DNA from: Triticum aestivum
Taxonomy: Eukaryota; Streptophyta; Magnoliopsida; Poales; Poaceae
Length of the DNA stretch: 64,000 nucleotides
Reading direction: 5' to 3'
Assembly: GCF_018294505.1 (NCBI RefSeq)
Contig: NC_057807.1
Span: forward strand, 272,099,369 to 272,163,368
Part shown: positions 45,558 through 56,433 of the stretch, piece after piece
How positions within the stretch are numbered: the first letter of the stretch is position 1
Layout of the letters: each line of letters begins with the position of its first letter
Made by a program: the position numbers and the translations under genes
The notes under the pieces: generated by a model
What the model was told of the DNA's origin: nothing
Databases searched by the model: none
What the model saw: only the letters and a program-made list of their open reading frames with translations

Positions 45558-48500
45558 ATGTCGAACAACGAAGAAACCGGGCCTTCTGACCAAGATGCAG
45601 AAGAGATGGATTATGAGGGTGAACAAGAGTACCTCGCCTATTTGACTGCTAAGCAAAGTTTGCAGGTCGGCCTCGATGATGGTACTGACGCCGACATCGA
45701 CACCGACGGCGCCGGCACCGATGGCGGCGCCGAGACCGGTGGGGAAGGTACCGGCGGGGAAGATACCGGCGGGGAATGTACTGGCCCCGATGCCGCTACC
45801 GAAAAGAGGAAGCATAAGAATCAGAGGATACGAAAACCTAACAAACTAGGGATTGGACGACTTGTGATCACAAAGATGGCACCTGGCAAGTTTGAGCCGT
45901 TAGAGCCGGAAGAACCTCGCAAGTTCTATGGGAACCAAGTAGGATGCATCCTACGGGAATGCGCGAGCATCAATGATGATGACTTAAGGAGTAAAGAACA
46001 TTTGACGCAGTTGCTCCTAACGAAGTTGCACAAGAGATTCAAGTTCCCCGGCCGGGATGATAACATAGAACAACCGTGGGATGATCCGCAGATGAAAAAG
46101 ATTAACAATCACGCCATGGGCATGTTCAGCAATGATTTGTCCTCCTGGAAAGGGAGGGTGAAACGAGCTATTGAGGCTGATGAACCCCTGTCCAAGATTC
46201 TGGAGGAAAATCCGACACTTATGGATGAGGAGTTCGAAAAGTTCAAGGACACTTGCGCTACCGAGGCAGCCAAGGCTAAGGCTACGAAATTCAAGAGCCT
46301 TCAGCAAAGGAACACGGGGAAGCATCGCCTCGGAAGCTGTGGCTACCTCGGTAAAAGGCCCATATGGGATAAGGAGGACGCGGAATGTGAAGCCGCGGGT
46401 CTCCCAGACCCCTTCGCGAAGTTCACCAACCCCTTGGAGCGTGACTTCATCAGGGCCCTCTACAAGTGGGACAAGGAGAAAAAGGTTTTTTACACGGAAA
46501 AGATCACGAGGAAATTGATTAGACTACTGGAGAAGCAACACCAGCTTGTAGCCGAAAGCCCTACTTCTCCGATGAGGCCCAAGTGGGACACCCCTCTTAA
46601 CCGAGCCTTGAACAAACTTAAGAGACTCCCTTTGGGCCAGCAGCCGCAATATGGTCGTGTGCATGGTGCTGGAGATGACGCCACGTGGAAGGTGTTTTAC
46701 AACGAGGGCCCGGAGGCCAAGAAGTAGAAAAAGAAGTTTAGTCAGGCGGACATCAACGCAAAGGTGAAGCTTGCGGTCGAGAAAAAAGCAGTTGAGAACG
46801 CGAAAAAAGCAGCCGAGGACAAATATGAGTTGCTACAGCAGGCAGTCAATGCAGCTGTAACTGCCTGCAGAAATGATTTCGCTACTAACTTGGTTCCAGT
46901 TATCATCAACTGGACGAAGGAGAATCCACACAAGACGGTACATGATTTCCCGTTGCCCAGTTTCGTCGGGAGCAACTCCATGAACAACAACACCATCGCA
47001 CCATCACTTGCTCACGCAACCGGGCCTCCTCTCGCGGCCGCTCCTGCTCATAGCAGCCCGTCCTCAGTCTCAGGCGCGCTAGGTGGGCCTTCGTCTTTGG
47101 CTAAGCTCGACGCCGTCACGGTAATTACATGTCGCACCAACATATATATATATATATATAATATTCCATTTTTGTTGCCTTTCGGTTGTTTTACGCCACA
47201 GACATATGTGTTTGCAGGCGAAAGAAACCCCGTGCACCATACTCTACTTGATCAAAGGCCAAAAGATGGACGTGGGAAAGGGGATGATAATGGACCCCTC
47301 GCAACCCACATTCAACAACCAGCCGATCCCCGCTGGGCACTTCAGGGTTAGCTTGACTAGTGTGAAATCGGGGCACGAGGATTTGCCTCCTCCAGTACAG
47401 CATGTGGGAGCTGACGATGAGACCCCGCCGCGGATTGGAAGCTGCAAGGGTTGGGTGCTTCTATGGCCGAAGAATCTTATTCGTCTGGAGCCGGCCGAGA
47501 GCACACCAATAACCACACATCAACAAGCATGTGCGGAGACCACCACCCTGCCTATGCAATTACCAGCTCCTGTAGTGCCGGGTGAGAGCGGCGGACGACA
47601 TGATGAAGGGGGTGCAATAGCACTGGCTGATGTCATTTCTCCTGTAGAACAGAGAATGGATGATGAGATGGAGGTCGACCCTATGTATTTCCTCAATACA
47701 AACGCGTATGACTGTGACATAGATATGATGAGTCAACCATATGATGAATCGGGCTATCAGCTTGCTAATGAGGATATGGATGATATGCCCGGGCAGGGTC
47801 GCAGCAGGGATTGCAAAAAGTCTCTCTTCATGAAATCCTCACAGGACACGCCTGAAGATGTCGCCTCAACACAGGCTCAATTAGCCGGGCGCGAGGGTCG
47901 TACAGTACTTAGCCCGGGAACACTGGGGCAGGGGTTAAGGAAGGGTCTGGAAGGTGTGCCCAAGAAAAAGGAGAGGAAGAGATCGGGGAGGATAACTGCC
48001 TCCAAACAAGCCAGAGCACATAGCAGCCAGACGATGCATTCTGAAGAGCGTGTACCCGTGAAAGGTGCGGTCATGTTCCATCTCACGGGCGAGCCGATGC
48101 TACCGCCAAAACCACTGGAGGCACTATCAGGGGATTTTAGGAGACTGCACTACCATGTGCTGTCGACTGAGAAAAGCCTACCAGCCTCAAAGGATCCAGG
48201 ATATCCGACATATGTGGCTCGTGTGCCTAAGGGGAAGTGCTACGTCGACACACGGCCCGCGGATGTGTTCTTCCTGCGGTTTTACCATATCTTTGAGATG
48301 TTTCTAACAAGGCAGCTCGATTTTACAATCGTCCGCCTTTTTGCGCTACATATGAGCTCCGTCATGAAGAATGAAGAAGTCTCGCAAATCTGTGTGGCGG
48401 ATCCGTACTACATGCACGAGTCTTTCTTGAGTCTCGGCGACTTTGAGCGTGAAACTGCTAGGGAGTACCTCCAAAACTTCATGGTACAGAATAAGGACCG

Positions 48501-49187
48501 GGAAATTGTCCTCATGCCTTATCATCCAAAGTAAGTCAGTTCCGGACAACCCTTTTGTACATTTCAATCATTCCTTCTCTCTCATATGGGGAATAATTTG
48601 AGGTGTCTTTTCCCCGCAGCAATGGGCGCGCCGTCCTTATCGTTCTTTACCCGCAAGTCTCCCACGCCGTGTATTTTGACCCTTCCAGAGACTAAGAGAA
48701 AAAATACTACACCCACATAATGAATATTCTAGATGATGCTCTCCAAGGCTTCAGCTTTAGAGGTGGCCACGTGCAGATCAGGAAACAAAGGAACAAGAAG
48801 ATGGGTTTCGCGCATAAAACTAACTTCTCCTGCATCCATGTCCCAAAACCAAGCAAGAAGGATGGATTCTACATCGTCCATCTCATGATTCAGTTCAACA
48901 CGGATCACCAAAAGCTTTGCATGAGAAGCATAAATGATGATCTTATCCACAAGTGGCTAGAATCTCATGGATAAGCGGATTATAAACTTAGAGATGACTT
49001 CTTTCACATCCAAAGCGACATTTCAACGATCATCATGAAAGAAGTCGTCGATGAGAAGGGGATGTTCCACCACGGCCCTATATCGCGAGCTGACGTTGGA
49101 ACTCGCATAGGCATGCAACGTCTAGACCTCACGCCGTTCAAGAACCTAGGGTTCATCCTCGATGATATGGAAGGATGGAACTTCTAG
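45558..49187 (+). pseudogene. CACTA gene 2: plant transposase-associated protein with Ulp1-like end
   Basis: It starts MSNNEETGPSDQDAEEMDYE and has a Gly/Asp/Glu-rich repeat near residues 50-75. A region rich in Lys and Trp follows (GYLGKRPIWDKEDAECEAAG), as in the plant transposase Transposase_24-like group. A TAG at 46725 interrupts the frame. A first intron runs 47120-47217 (GTAATTAC...TTTGCAG) and a second from about 48533 to 48619 (GTAAGTCAG...CCCGCAG). The last exon resembles a Ulp1 cysteine protease (SHAVYFDPSRD, NILDDALQGFSFRGG). The expected His-Trp is replaced by Arg-Ala and the CGFYVC block reads DGFYIV, so it looks catalytically dead. Further stops lie at about 48692 and 48972. 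Confidence 0.7.
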
Positions 49188-49473
49188 TGATTTATGATGC
49201 CGATGATGATGATATGTGTCGGTTGAACTTGTATACTTTTTGTAGCGATGAAACTTTGTGATGTCCATGGTCCCTGCCGAACTTGCGTAACGCTACTTTG
49301 TTAGTTTGAGTACGATGACCTGCGTACCTCTAGTTAATTAATTTGCATACTGTATGTTGCATCTAGTTGCTAACCCTTTCTTTCTCGGTGTTGCTCTAGT
49401 ATATTTTGTTGCATATATATGATTGTACATCCTCTTCATGAACATGCATCTCTAACAGGTACCTAGTTTCTTG
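49188..49473 (+). other. Non-coding stretch, CACTA
   Basis: Between gene 2 and the small ORF; possibly the 3' UTR of gene 2 or an intron, as CTAACAG lies just before the ORF. Nothing else seen. Confidence 0.5.
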
Positions 49474-49728
49474 ATGGCGAGATGGAATTGCTATGTCGCG
49501 TACAAAGGGAAGGTTCTGGGGGTGTACAACAAGTGGCATGAGTGTCAGGCGCAAGTGAATGGGTTCACGGGCGCCAGCCATAAAGGCTTCAAAAGCAGAC
49601 AAGAAGGAGAAGCTAGTTACTTGAGGTTCACGCTAGCGCGAGAGAGGACTCATAACCGCCACCTCATGTACTGCATAGTTCCACTCTCACTCATAGTGAT
49701 AGCACTTCTTTCGTATATCTTTGTTTAG
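49474..49728 (+). CDS. Small RNase H1 hybrid-binding-like protein with a membrane segment, 84 aa
   Basis: It starts MARWNCYVAYKGKVLGVYNK and continues CQAQVNGFTGASHKGFKS. This is the pattern of the RNase H1 N-terminal / caulimovirus viroplasmin domain (PF01693): YVAYKGKVLGVY, then W..C..QV.GF.GAS.K.F. That domain binds RNA-DNA hybrids or dsRNA. The C-terminal 21 residues (LMYCIVPLSLIVIALLSYIFV) are strongly hydrophobic and fit one membrane helix. It is too short for a catalytic RNase H. It lies downstream of gene 2 in the same direction, and could be a separate gene or the last exon of a longer transcript. It is intact in an otherwise broken element. Confidence 0.65.
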   Translation: MARWNCYVAYKGKVLGVYNKWHECQAQVNGFTGASHKGFKSRQEGEASYLRFTLARERTHNRHLMYCIVPLSLIVIALLSYIFV

Positions 49729-49982
49729 ATGGATGACGTTGTTGTAGTTGCAAGTATTCGAGACTTGCATGTATCGCTATTTTCGAGATGATGACAAGAT
49801 ACCACTTTGTGTTGGATGATGATTATGATGAGACTATTTGTTTGTATATGCTATGATTACATTTGTGGTCTCGCAGGCATTTGTATGTGTATCATGATGA
49901 CATTTCTATGTGCTAAAGATTCTTCTATAAAGCCTATTCAAATACAAAACAAATATGCCAAAAAAAACAAAAAATACTTAAA
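49729..49982 (+). other. Non-coding stretch, CACTA
   Basis: AT-rich sequence between the small ORF and the 3' subterminal array; nothing recognised. Confidence 0.5.
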
Positions 49983-50234
49983 TTAGCAGTAGCGAGTGTA
50001 TAAAAGTTAGCAGCAGCGCCGCGATAGCAGTAGCGCGTCCAAGGAAAGCGTGGTAGAGCTACTAGCAGTAGCAAGCTTCCACTAACCGCGCTGCTGCTAC
50101 ACTTGTGTAGCAGGAGCGCCGGTGAGCACGCGCTACTGCTATGTGTTAGTTGTAGCTCCTTATTGGTAGCGCCACTCCCCGCGCTACTGATACACCTAAA
50201 ACCCGCGCTGCTGCTAGCCTTTTCCCTAGTAGTG
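49983..50234 (+). repeat. 3' subterminal array and TIR of the CACTA element
   Basis: About nine AGCAGTAGCGCG-type units in both orientations, then the inverse TIR ending CTTTTCCCTAGTAGTG. Confidence 0.88.
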
Positions 50235-50237
50235 TTA

Positions 50238-50641
50238 TGATTACCCTTTTTCTGAACATTACTCTTTTAATGTGGAAACAATTTTTAGTGTTCAAGTCTC
50301 TTATGATACTCCCACTATTCCGAATGAGAAGAATTTTGCTTATGTGGAGAGTAGTAAATTTTCTTTGCTTGTAGATCATGAAAAGAATGCTTTAGGTGCT
50401 ACTAAAAGTTATTATGAGGGAGGAATTTATGCTTGTAGGAATTGCAATAATGTCAAGTTTCCTCTCTATATGCTTAAAATTTTGAAGCTATGCTTGTTTT
50501 ACCTTCCTATACTTATTGATTATTGTTCCGATAAGTTGTTTTGTCACAAAATCCCTATGCATAGGAAGTGGGTTAGACTTAAATGTGCTAGTCATATGCT
50601 TCATGATGCTCCCATTATGTTTCAATCCTTATCTTTTATGT
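50238..50641 (+). pseudogene. Unrecognised element-C protein, 3' part
   Basis: This is the continuation of the ORF split by the CACTA insertion, in a clean frame across the TTA target (CQDYDYPFSEHY). It holds YYEGGIYACRNCNNVKF, a hydrophobic run, KIPMHRKWVRLKCASHM and the terminal FQSLSFM, matching the last third of the element A protein. Confidence 0.65.
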
Positions 50642-50664
50642 GAGCATCATTGCCATCATCATGC

Positions 50665-50712
50665 CTAGCTAGAAAAACATTAAAGAAAAGCGCTTGTTGG
50701 GAGACAACCCAA
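50665..50712 (+). promoter_or_regulatory. Conserved post-stop stem in element C
   Basis: GCCTAGCTAG, then GCGCTTGTTGGGAGACAACC. TTGGG/CCCAA pairs with a 6-nt loop. Same place and sequence as in element A (5265-5311). Confidence 0.45.
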
Positions 50713-51290
50713 TATTTATCCTTACTGTTTTTGTGTGTCCACATTATTATGCTACTGTAGTAATCATGTTTTATAGCTTTTGTTTCAATAAAGTGCCAAG
50801 TAAGACCTTTAGGATAGCTTACGGTGATAGTTGTGTTGATCCTGCTGAAAATCAGAAACTTTTGCACCCAGTAAATTATTTTTGTTAATTCAAAGAAACG
50901 TGCTCTTGAAATGATTCTTTTTGCTATGGATTTTACACCAATTACTTAGGACTTCATAATTTGGTAGGATTTTTGGAGTTCCAAAAGTATACGTTTGATA
51001 CAGATTACTACAGACTGTTCTGTTTTGACAGATTCTGTTTTCTATGTGTTGTTTGCTTATTTTGATGAATCTATGAGTAGTATCGGAGGGTATGAACCAT
51101 AGAGAATTTGGAATACAGTAGATATTACATGAATATGAATTTAGAATGAGTTCATTACAGTACCTAAGTGGTGGTTTTATTTTCTTATACTAACGGAGCT
51201 TACGAGTTTTCTGTTGAGTTTTGTGTTGTGAAGTTTTCAAGTTTTGGGTAAGGATTCGATGGAATATGGAATAAGGAGTGGCAAGAGCCT

Positions 51291-51542
51291 AAGCTTGGGG
51301 ATTCCCAAGGCACCCAAAGGTAAAGTTGAATAACAATTTTGCATTGGCTTATACTAACCTATCTCACGAGTTCTTATTGGGTTTGTTGTGAATGAAGCTT
51401 TTGATAAAAAGAAGAGAAACCATGATATGAGAGGAATTAAGGAGACACAAAATTTCAAGCTTGGGGATGCTCAAGGCACCCCAAGATAATATTTCAAGAA
51501 GTCTCAAGCATCTAAGCTTGGGGATGCCCCGGTAGGCATCCC
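51291..51542 (+). repeat. Three PPT-like copies and hairpin in element C
   Basis: AAGCTTGGGGATTC (51291), AAGCTTGGGGATGC (51457, 51514). The last runs into GGGATGCC/GGCATCCC with loop CCGGTA (51521-51542). Confidence 0.7.
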
Positions 51543-52788
51543 ATCTTTCTTCTTCAACAACTATCGGTTAGTATCGGTTGAGCCTAAGTTTTTGCTTCTT
51601 CACATGAGTTGTGCTATCCTTGCAATGTCATTTTATTTTTGTTTTGCTTGCTGTTTGAATACAATACCAAGATCTGAAATTCCTTCATGTTAGAGAGTCT
51701 TTGCATAGTTGCACAATTATTCGACTACTCATTGATCTTCACTTATATCTTTCGGAGTAGTTTGTCGTTTGCTCTAGTGCATCACTTATATCTTTTAGAG
51801 CACGGCGGTGGTTATATTTTGTAGAAATTTCTAGTCTCTCATGCTTCACTTATATCTTTTTGATAGCCTTTTAGAACAGCATGGTATTTGCTATGGTTAC
51901 AAAGTTGGTCCTAGAATGATGAGCATCCAAGTTGGGTACAATAAAAACTATCATAGAAAGGAATTGGATGCTATGATCAACTTGATGCTTGATAATTGTT
52001 TTGAGATATGGAGGTAGTGATATTAAAGTCATGCTAGTTGGGTGATTATGAATTTAAAGAATGCTTGTGTTGAAGCTTGTGATTCCCGTAGCATGCACAT
52101 ATGGTGAACCGCTTTGTGATCAAGTTGGAGCACAATTGTATTTATTGATTGTCTTCCTTATGAGTGGCGGTCGGGGACGATCGGACGAGCGATGGTCTTT
52201 TTTCTACCAATCTATCCCCCTAGGAGCATGCGCGTAGTGCTTTGGTTTTTGATGACTTCTAGATTTTTGCAATAAGCGCATGAGTTCTTTTGACTAATGT
52301 TGAGTCCATGGATTATACGCACGCTTTCACCCTTCCACCATTGCTAGCCTCTCGTGTGCCGCGCAACTTTCGCCGGTACCATAGACCCACCATATACCTT
52401 CCTCAAAACAGCCACCATACCTACCTATTATGGCATTTCCATAGCCATTCCGAGATATATTGCCATGCAACTTTCCACCATTCCGTTCATATGACACGCA
52501 TTACTTTTGTCATACTGCTCTTTGCATGATCATGTAGTTGACATTGTATTTGTGGCAAGGCCACCTTCATAATTTTCATACATGTCGCTCTTGATTCATT
52601 GCATATCCCGGTACACTGCCGGAGGCATTCATATAGAGTCATATCTTGTTCTAGCTTTGAGTTGTAATTTTTGAGTTGTAAATCCATAAAAGTGTGATGA
52701 TCTTCATTATTAGAGCATTGTCCTAGTGAGGAAAGGATGATGAAGACTATGATTCCCCCACAAGTCGGGATGAGACTTCGGACTTTAC

Positions 52789-52917
52789 AAAAAGAAAAAG
52801 AAAAAGAGAAAAAGAAAGAAAAAGGAAAGGCCAAAAAGAAAAAAAGGGGAAGGCCAAAGAAAAAAAAAGAAAAAAAGAGAAAAGAAAGAAAAAAATGAGA
52901 GAAAAAGAGAGAAGGGA
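52789..52917 (+). repeat. Purine-only A/G tract
   Basis: About 125 bp almost entirely of A and G in GAAAAAG-type units; a shorter form is at 7250-7305 in element A. Confidence 0.85.
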
Positions 52918-53685
52918 CAATGCTACTATCTCTTTTTCCACAATTGTGCTTCAAAATAGCACCATGATCTTCATGATAGAGAGTCTCATATGTTGTCACT
53001 TTCATATACTAGTGGGAATTTTTCATTATAGAACTTGGCTTGTATATTCCAATGATGGGCTTCCTCAAAAGTGCCCTAGGTCTTCGTCAGTAAGCAAGTT
53101 GGATGCGTCCCCACTTAGTTTCTTTTGTTGAGCTTTCATATATTTATAGCTCTAGTGCATATGTTGCATTGGCAATCCCTACTCACTCACATTGATATCT
53201 GTTAATGGGCATATCCATAGCCCGTTGATACGCCTAGTTGATGTGAGACTATCTTCTCCTTTTTGTCTTCTCCACAACCACCATTCTATTCCACATATAG
53301 TGCTATGTCCATGGCTCACGCTCATGTATTGCGTGAAAGTTGAAAAAGTTTGAGATTATTAAAGTATGAAACAATTGCTTGGCTTGTCATCAGGGTTGTG
53401 CATGATTAAATACTTTGTGTGATGAAGACAGAGCAACAGCCAGACTATATGATATTATAGGGATAACTTTCTTTGGCCATGTTATTTTGAGAAGACATGA
53501 TTACTTTGATTAGTATGCTTGAAGTATTACTATTTCTTATGTTAATATGAACTTTTATTTTATATCATTTGGATCTGAACATTCATGCCACAATAAAGAA
53601 AATTACATTGAGAATTATGCTAGGTAGCATTCCACATCAAAAATTCTGTTTTTATCATTTACCTACTCGAGGACGAGCAGGAATT

Positions 53686-53700
53686 AAGCTTGAGGATGCT
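53686..53700 (+). other. Polypurine tract of element C
   Basis: AAGCTTGAGGATGCT directly precedes the 3' LTR start at 53701. Confidence 0.85.
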
Positions 53701-55330
53701 TGATACGTCTCCAACGTATCTATAATTTTTTTATTGTTCCATGCTATTATATTACCCTTTTTGGATGTCTATGGGCTTTATTATACATATTTATATCATT
53801 TTTGGGGCTAACCTACTAACCGGAGGCCCAGTCCATATTGTTGTTTTATTGCCTGTTTCAGTAATTCAAAGAAAAGGAATATCAAACGGAGTCCAAACGG
53901 AATGAAACCTTCAGCATCGTGATTTTTTGGAAGAATATCATCCTGGAGGCTTGGATATCAAGTCAAAAGACCCTCGAGGAGCCCAGGAGATAGGGGGCGC
54001 CCCCCCTATAGGGTGCGGCCCCCTGTCTCGTGGGCCCCTCGAGCACCTCCCGACCGACTTCTTTCGCCTATATATGCCTACGTACCCTAAAACCATCAGA
54101 AATCAAGATAGATCGGGAGTTCCGCTGCCGCAAGCCTGTGTAGCCACCAAACACCTCTCGAGAGTCTGTTCCGGCACCCTGCCGGAGGGGGAACCCATCA
54201 CCGGTGGCCATCTTCATCATCCCGGCGCTCCCCATGACGAGGAGGGAGTAGTTCACCCTCGGGGCTGAGGGTATGTACCAGTAGCTATCTGTTTGATCTC
54301 TCTCTCTCTCTCGTGTTCTCTCTCGTGTTTCCTCTATGGCACGATCTTCATGTATCCCGAGCTTTGCTATTGTAGTTGGATCTTATGATGTTTCTCCCCC
54401 TCTACTCTCTTGTGATGAATTGAGTTTCCCCTTTGAAGTTATTTTATCGGATTGAGTATTTTATGAGAACACGTGATGTATGTCTTGCCGTGCTTATCTG
54501 TGGTGACAATGGGATATCATGTTCCTCTTGATGTATGTTTTGGTAACCAACTTGCGGGTTCCGCCCATGAACCTATGCATAGGGGTTGGCACACGTTCTT
54601 GACTCTCTAGTAGAAACTTTGGGGCACTCTTTGAAGTACTTTGTGTTGGTTGGATGAATTTGAGATTGTGTGATGCATATCGTATAATCATGCCCACGGA
54701 TACTTGAAGTGACAATGGACTATCAAGGTGACATTAGTGTTTTGGTTGATTTGTGTCTTAAGATATTATTCTAGTACGAACTCTTTTATATATCGATCTG
54801 AAAGAATAACTTTGAGGTGGTTTCGTACCCTACCATAATCTCTACGTCTGTTCTCGCTATTAGTGGCTTTGGAGTGACTCTTTGTTGCATGTTGAGGGCT
54901 TGTTATATGATCTATCTATGTTATTATTGTTGAGAGAACTTGAACTAGTGAAAGTATGAACCCTAGGCCTTGTTTCCTATCATTGCAATATCGTTTACGC
55001 TCACTTTTATCATTAGTTACCTTGCTGTTTTTATATTTTCAGATTACAAATACCTATATCTATCATCCATATTGCACTTGTATCACCATCTCTTCGTCGA
55101 ACTAGTGCACCTATACAATTTACCATTGTATTGGGTGTGTTGGGGACACAAGAGACTCTTTTGTTATTTGGTTGCAGGGTCGTTTGAGAGAGACCATCTT
55201 CATCCTACGCCTCCCACAGATTGATAAACCTTAGGTCATCCACTTGAGGGAAATTTTCTACTATCTTACAAACCTGTGCACTTGCAGGCCCAACAACGTC
55301 TACAAGAAGAAGGTAGTGTAGTAGACATCA
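53701..55330 (+). repeat. 3' LTR of element C
   Basis: 1630 bp, the same length as the 5' LTR; ends GTAGACATCA before the GGAGG copy. Confidence 0.94.
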
Positions 55331-56433
55331 GGAGGCGGCCGACCTAGGAGGAGGGCGCGCCAATGGTGGGGAGTCCTACTAGGACTCCCAAGTCCTAGTA
55401 GGATTCCCCTTTCCTTTCCGGTGTAGGAGAGAAGGAAAGAGGGGGAGAGGGAGAAGGAAAAGGAGGCTGCACCCCTTGTCCAATTTGGACCAGAGGGGGG
55501 CGCAGGCCTCCTTCCTTTTGGCCTCTCTCCTCTATTCCCGTATGGCCCAATAAGGCCCATATACTCCCTGGCGAATTCCCGTAACTCTCCCGTACTCCGA
55601 AAAATACCCGAATCACTTGGAACCTTTCCAAAGTCCGAATATAGTCGTCCAATATATCGACCTTTACGTCTCGACCATTTCAAGACTCCTCGTCATGTCC
55701 CTGATCTCATCCGGCACTTCGAACTACCTTTGGTACATCAAAACACATAAACTCATAATATAACTGTCATCAAACTTTAAGCATGCAGACCCTACGGGTT
55801 CGACAACTATGTAGACATGACCGAGACACGTCTCCGGTCAATAACCAATAGCGGAACCTGGATGCTCATATTGGCTCCCACATATTCTACGAAGATCTTT
55901 ATCGGTCAAACTGCATAACAACATACGTTGTTCCCTTTGTCATCGGTATATTACTTGCCCTAGATTTGATCGTCGGTATCTCAATACCTAGTTCAATCTC
56001 GTTACCGGCAAGTCTCTTTACTCATTACGTAATGCATCATACCGTAACTAACGCATTAGCTACATTGCTTGCAAGGCTTATAGTGATGTGCATTACTGAG
56101 AGGGCCCAGAGACACCTCTCCGACAATCGGAGTAACAAATCCTAATCTCGAAATACCTCAACTCAACAAGTACCTTCGGAGACACCTGTAGAGAACCTTT
56201 ATAATCACCCAGTTACGTTGTGACGTTTGGTAGCACACAAAGTGTTCCTCCGGTAAGCGGGATTTACATAATCTCATAGTCATAGGAACATGTATAAGTC
56301 ATGAAGAAAGCAATAACAACATACTAAATGATCAAGTGCTAAGCTAACGGAATGGGTCAAGTCAATCACATCATTCTTCTAATGATCTGATTCCACTGAT
56401 CAAATGATAACTCATATCCATGGTTAGGAAACT
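55331..56433 (-). repeat. 3' LTR of the Copia, segment 2
   Basis: Continues the LTR after element C (compare 63563 onward) and ends with AAACT (56429-56433), the target of the solo LTR. Confidence 0.92.

Larger units (their letters stand above)
39215..50234 (+). mobile_element. CACTA (En/Spm-type) DNA transposon, nearly complete
   Basis: The TIRs CACTACTAGGGAAAAG and their inverse are perfect over 16 bp. The 3-bp target duplication TTA flanks it (39212-39214, 50235-50237). Subterminal arrays of AGCAGYAGCGCG-like units lie at both ends and again at 44708-44850. It contains a TNP2-type transposase gene (40368-43886), a second gene (45558-49187) and a small RNase H1-N ORF (49474-49728). Three assembly gaps lie inside. 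Its transposase is broken, so it would need help to move. Confidence 0.95.
50642..53685 (+). other. Non-coding 3' internal region of element C
   Basis: Collinear with 5245-8101 of element A. It holds the post-stop stem (50697-50712), PPT-like copies at 51291, 51457 and 51514, a hairpin (51521-51542) and a purine tract. No gene is seen. Confidence 0.7.
36064..55330 (+). mobile_element. Gypsy element C, non-autonomous, split by a CACTA element
   Basis: Both LTRs are 1630 bp (36064-37693, 53701-55330) with TG...CA ends. The target duplication GGAGG flanks it (36059-36063, 55331-55335). It has a perfect tRNA-Asp PBS (37704), one interrupted ORF and a PPT at 53686. Without the CACTA insertion it is 8.2 kb with about 5 kb internal, and no pol domain is visible. 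By eye the LTRs differ at about 5% of the first 290 positions. Confidence 0.94.

Noticed and set aside
55300..55683. Minus-strand ORF of 127 codons, repeated at 63500-63911
   Set aside because: LTR sequence of the Copia element, present in both copies and not known to be coding.
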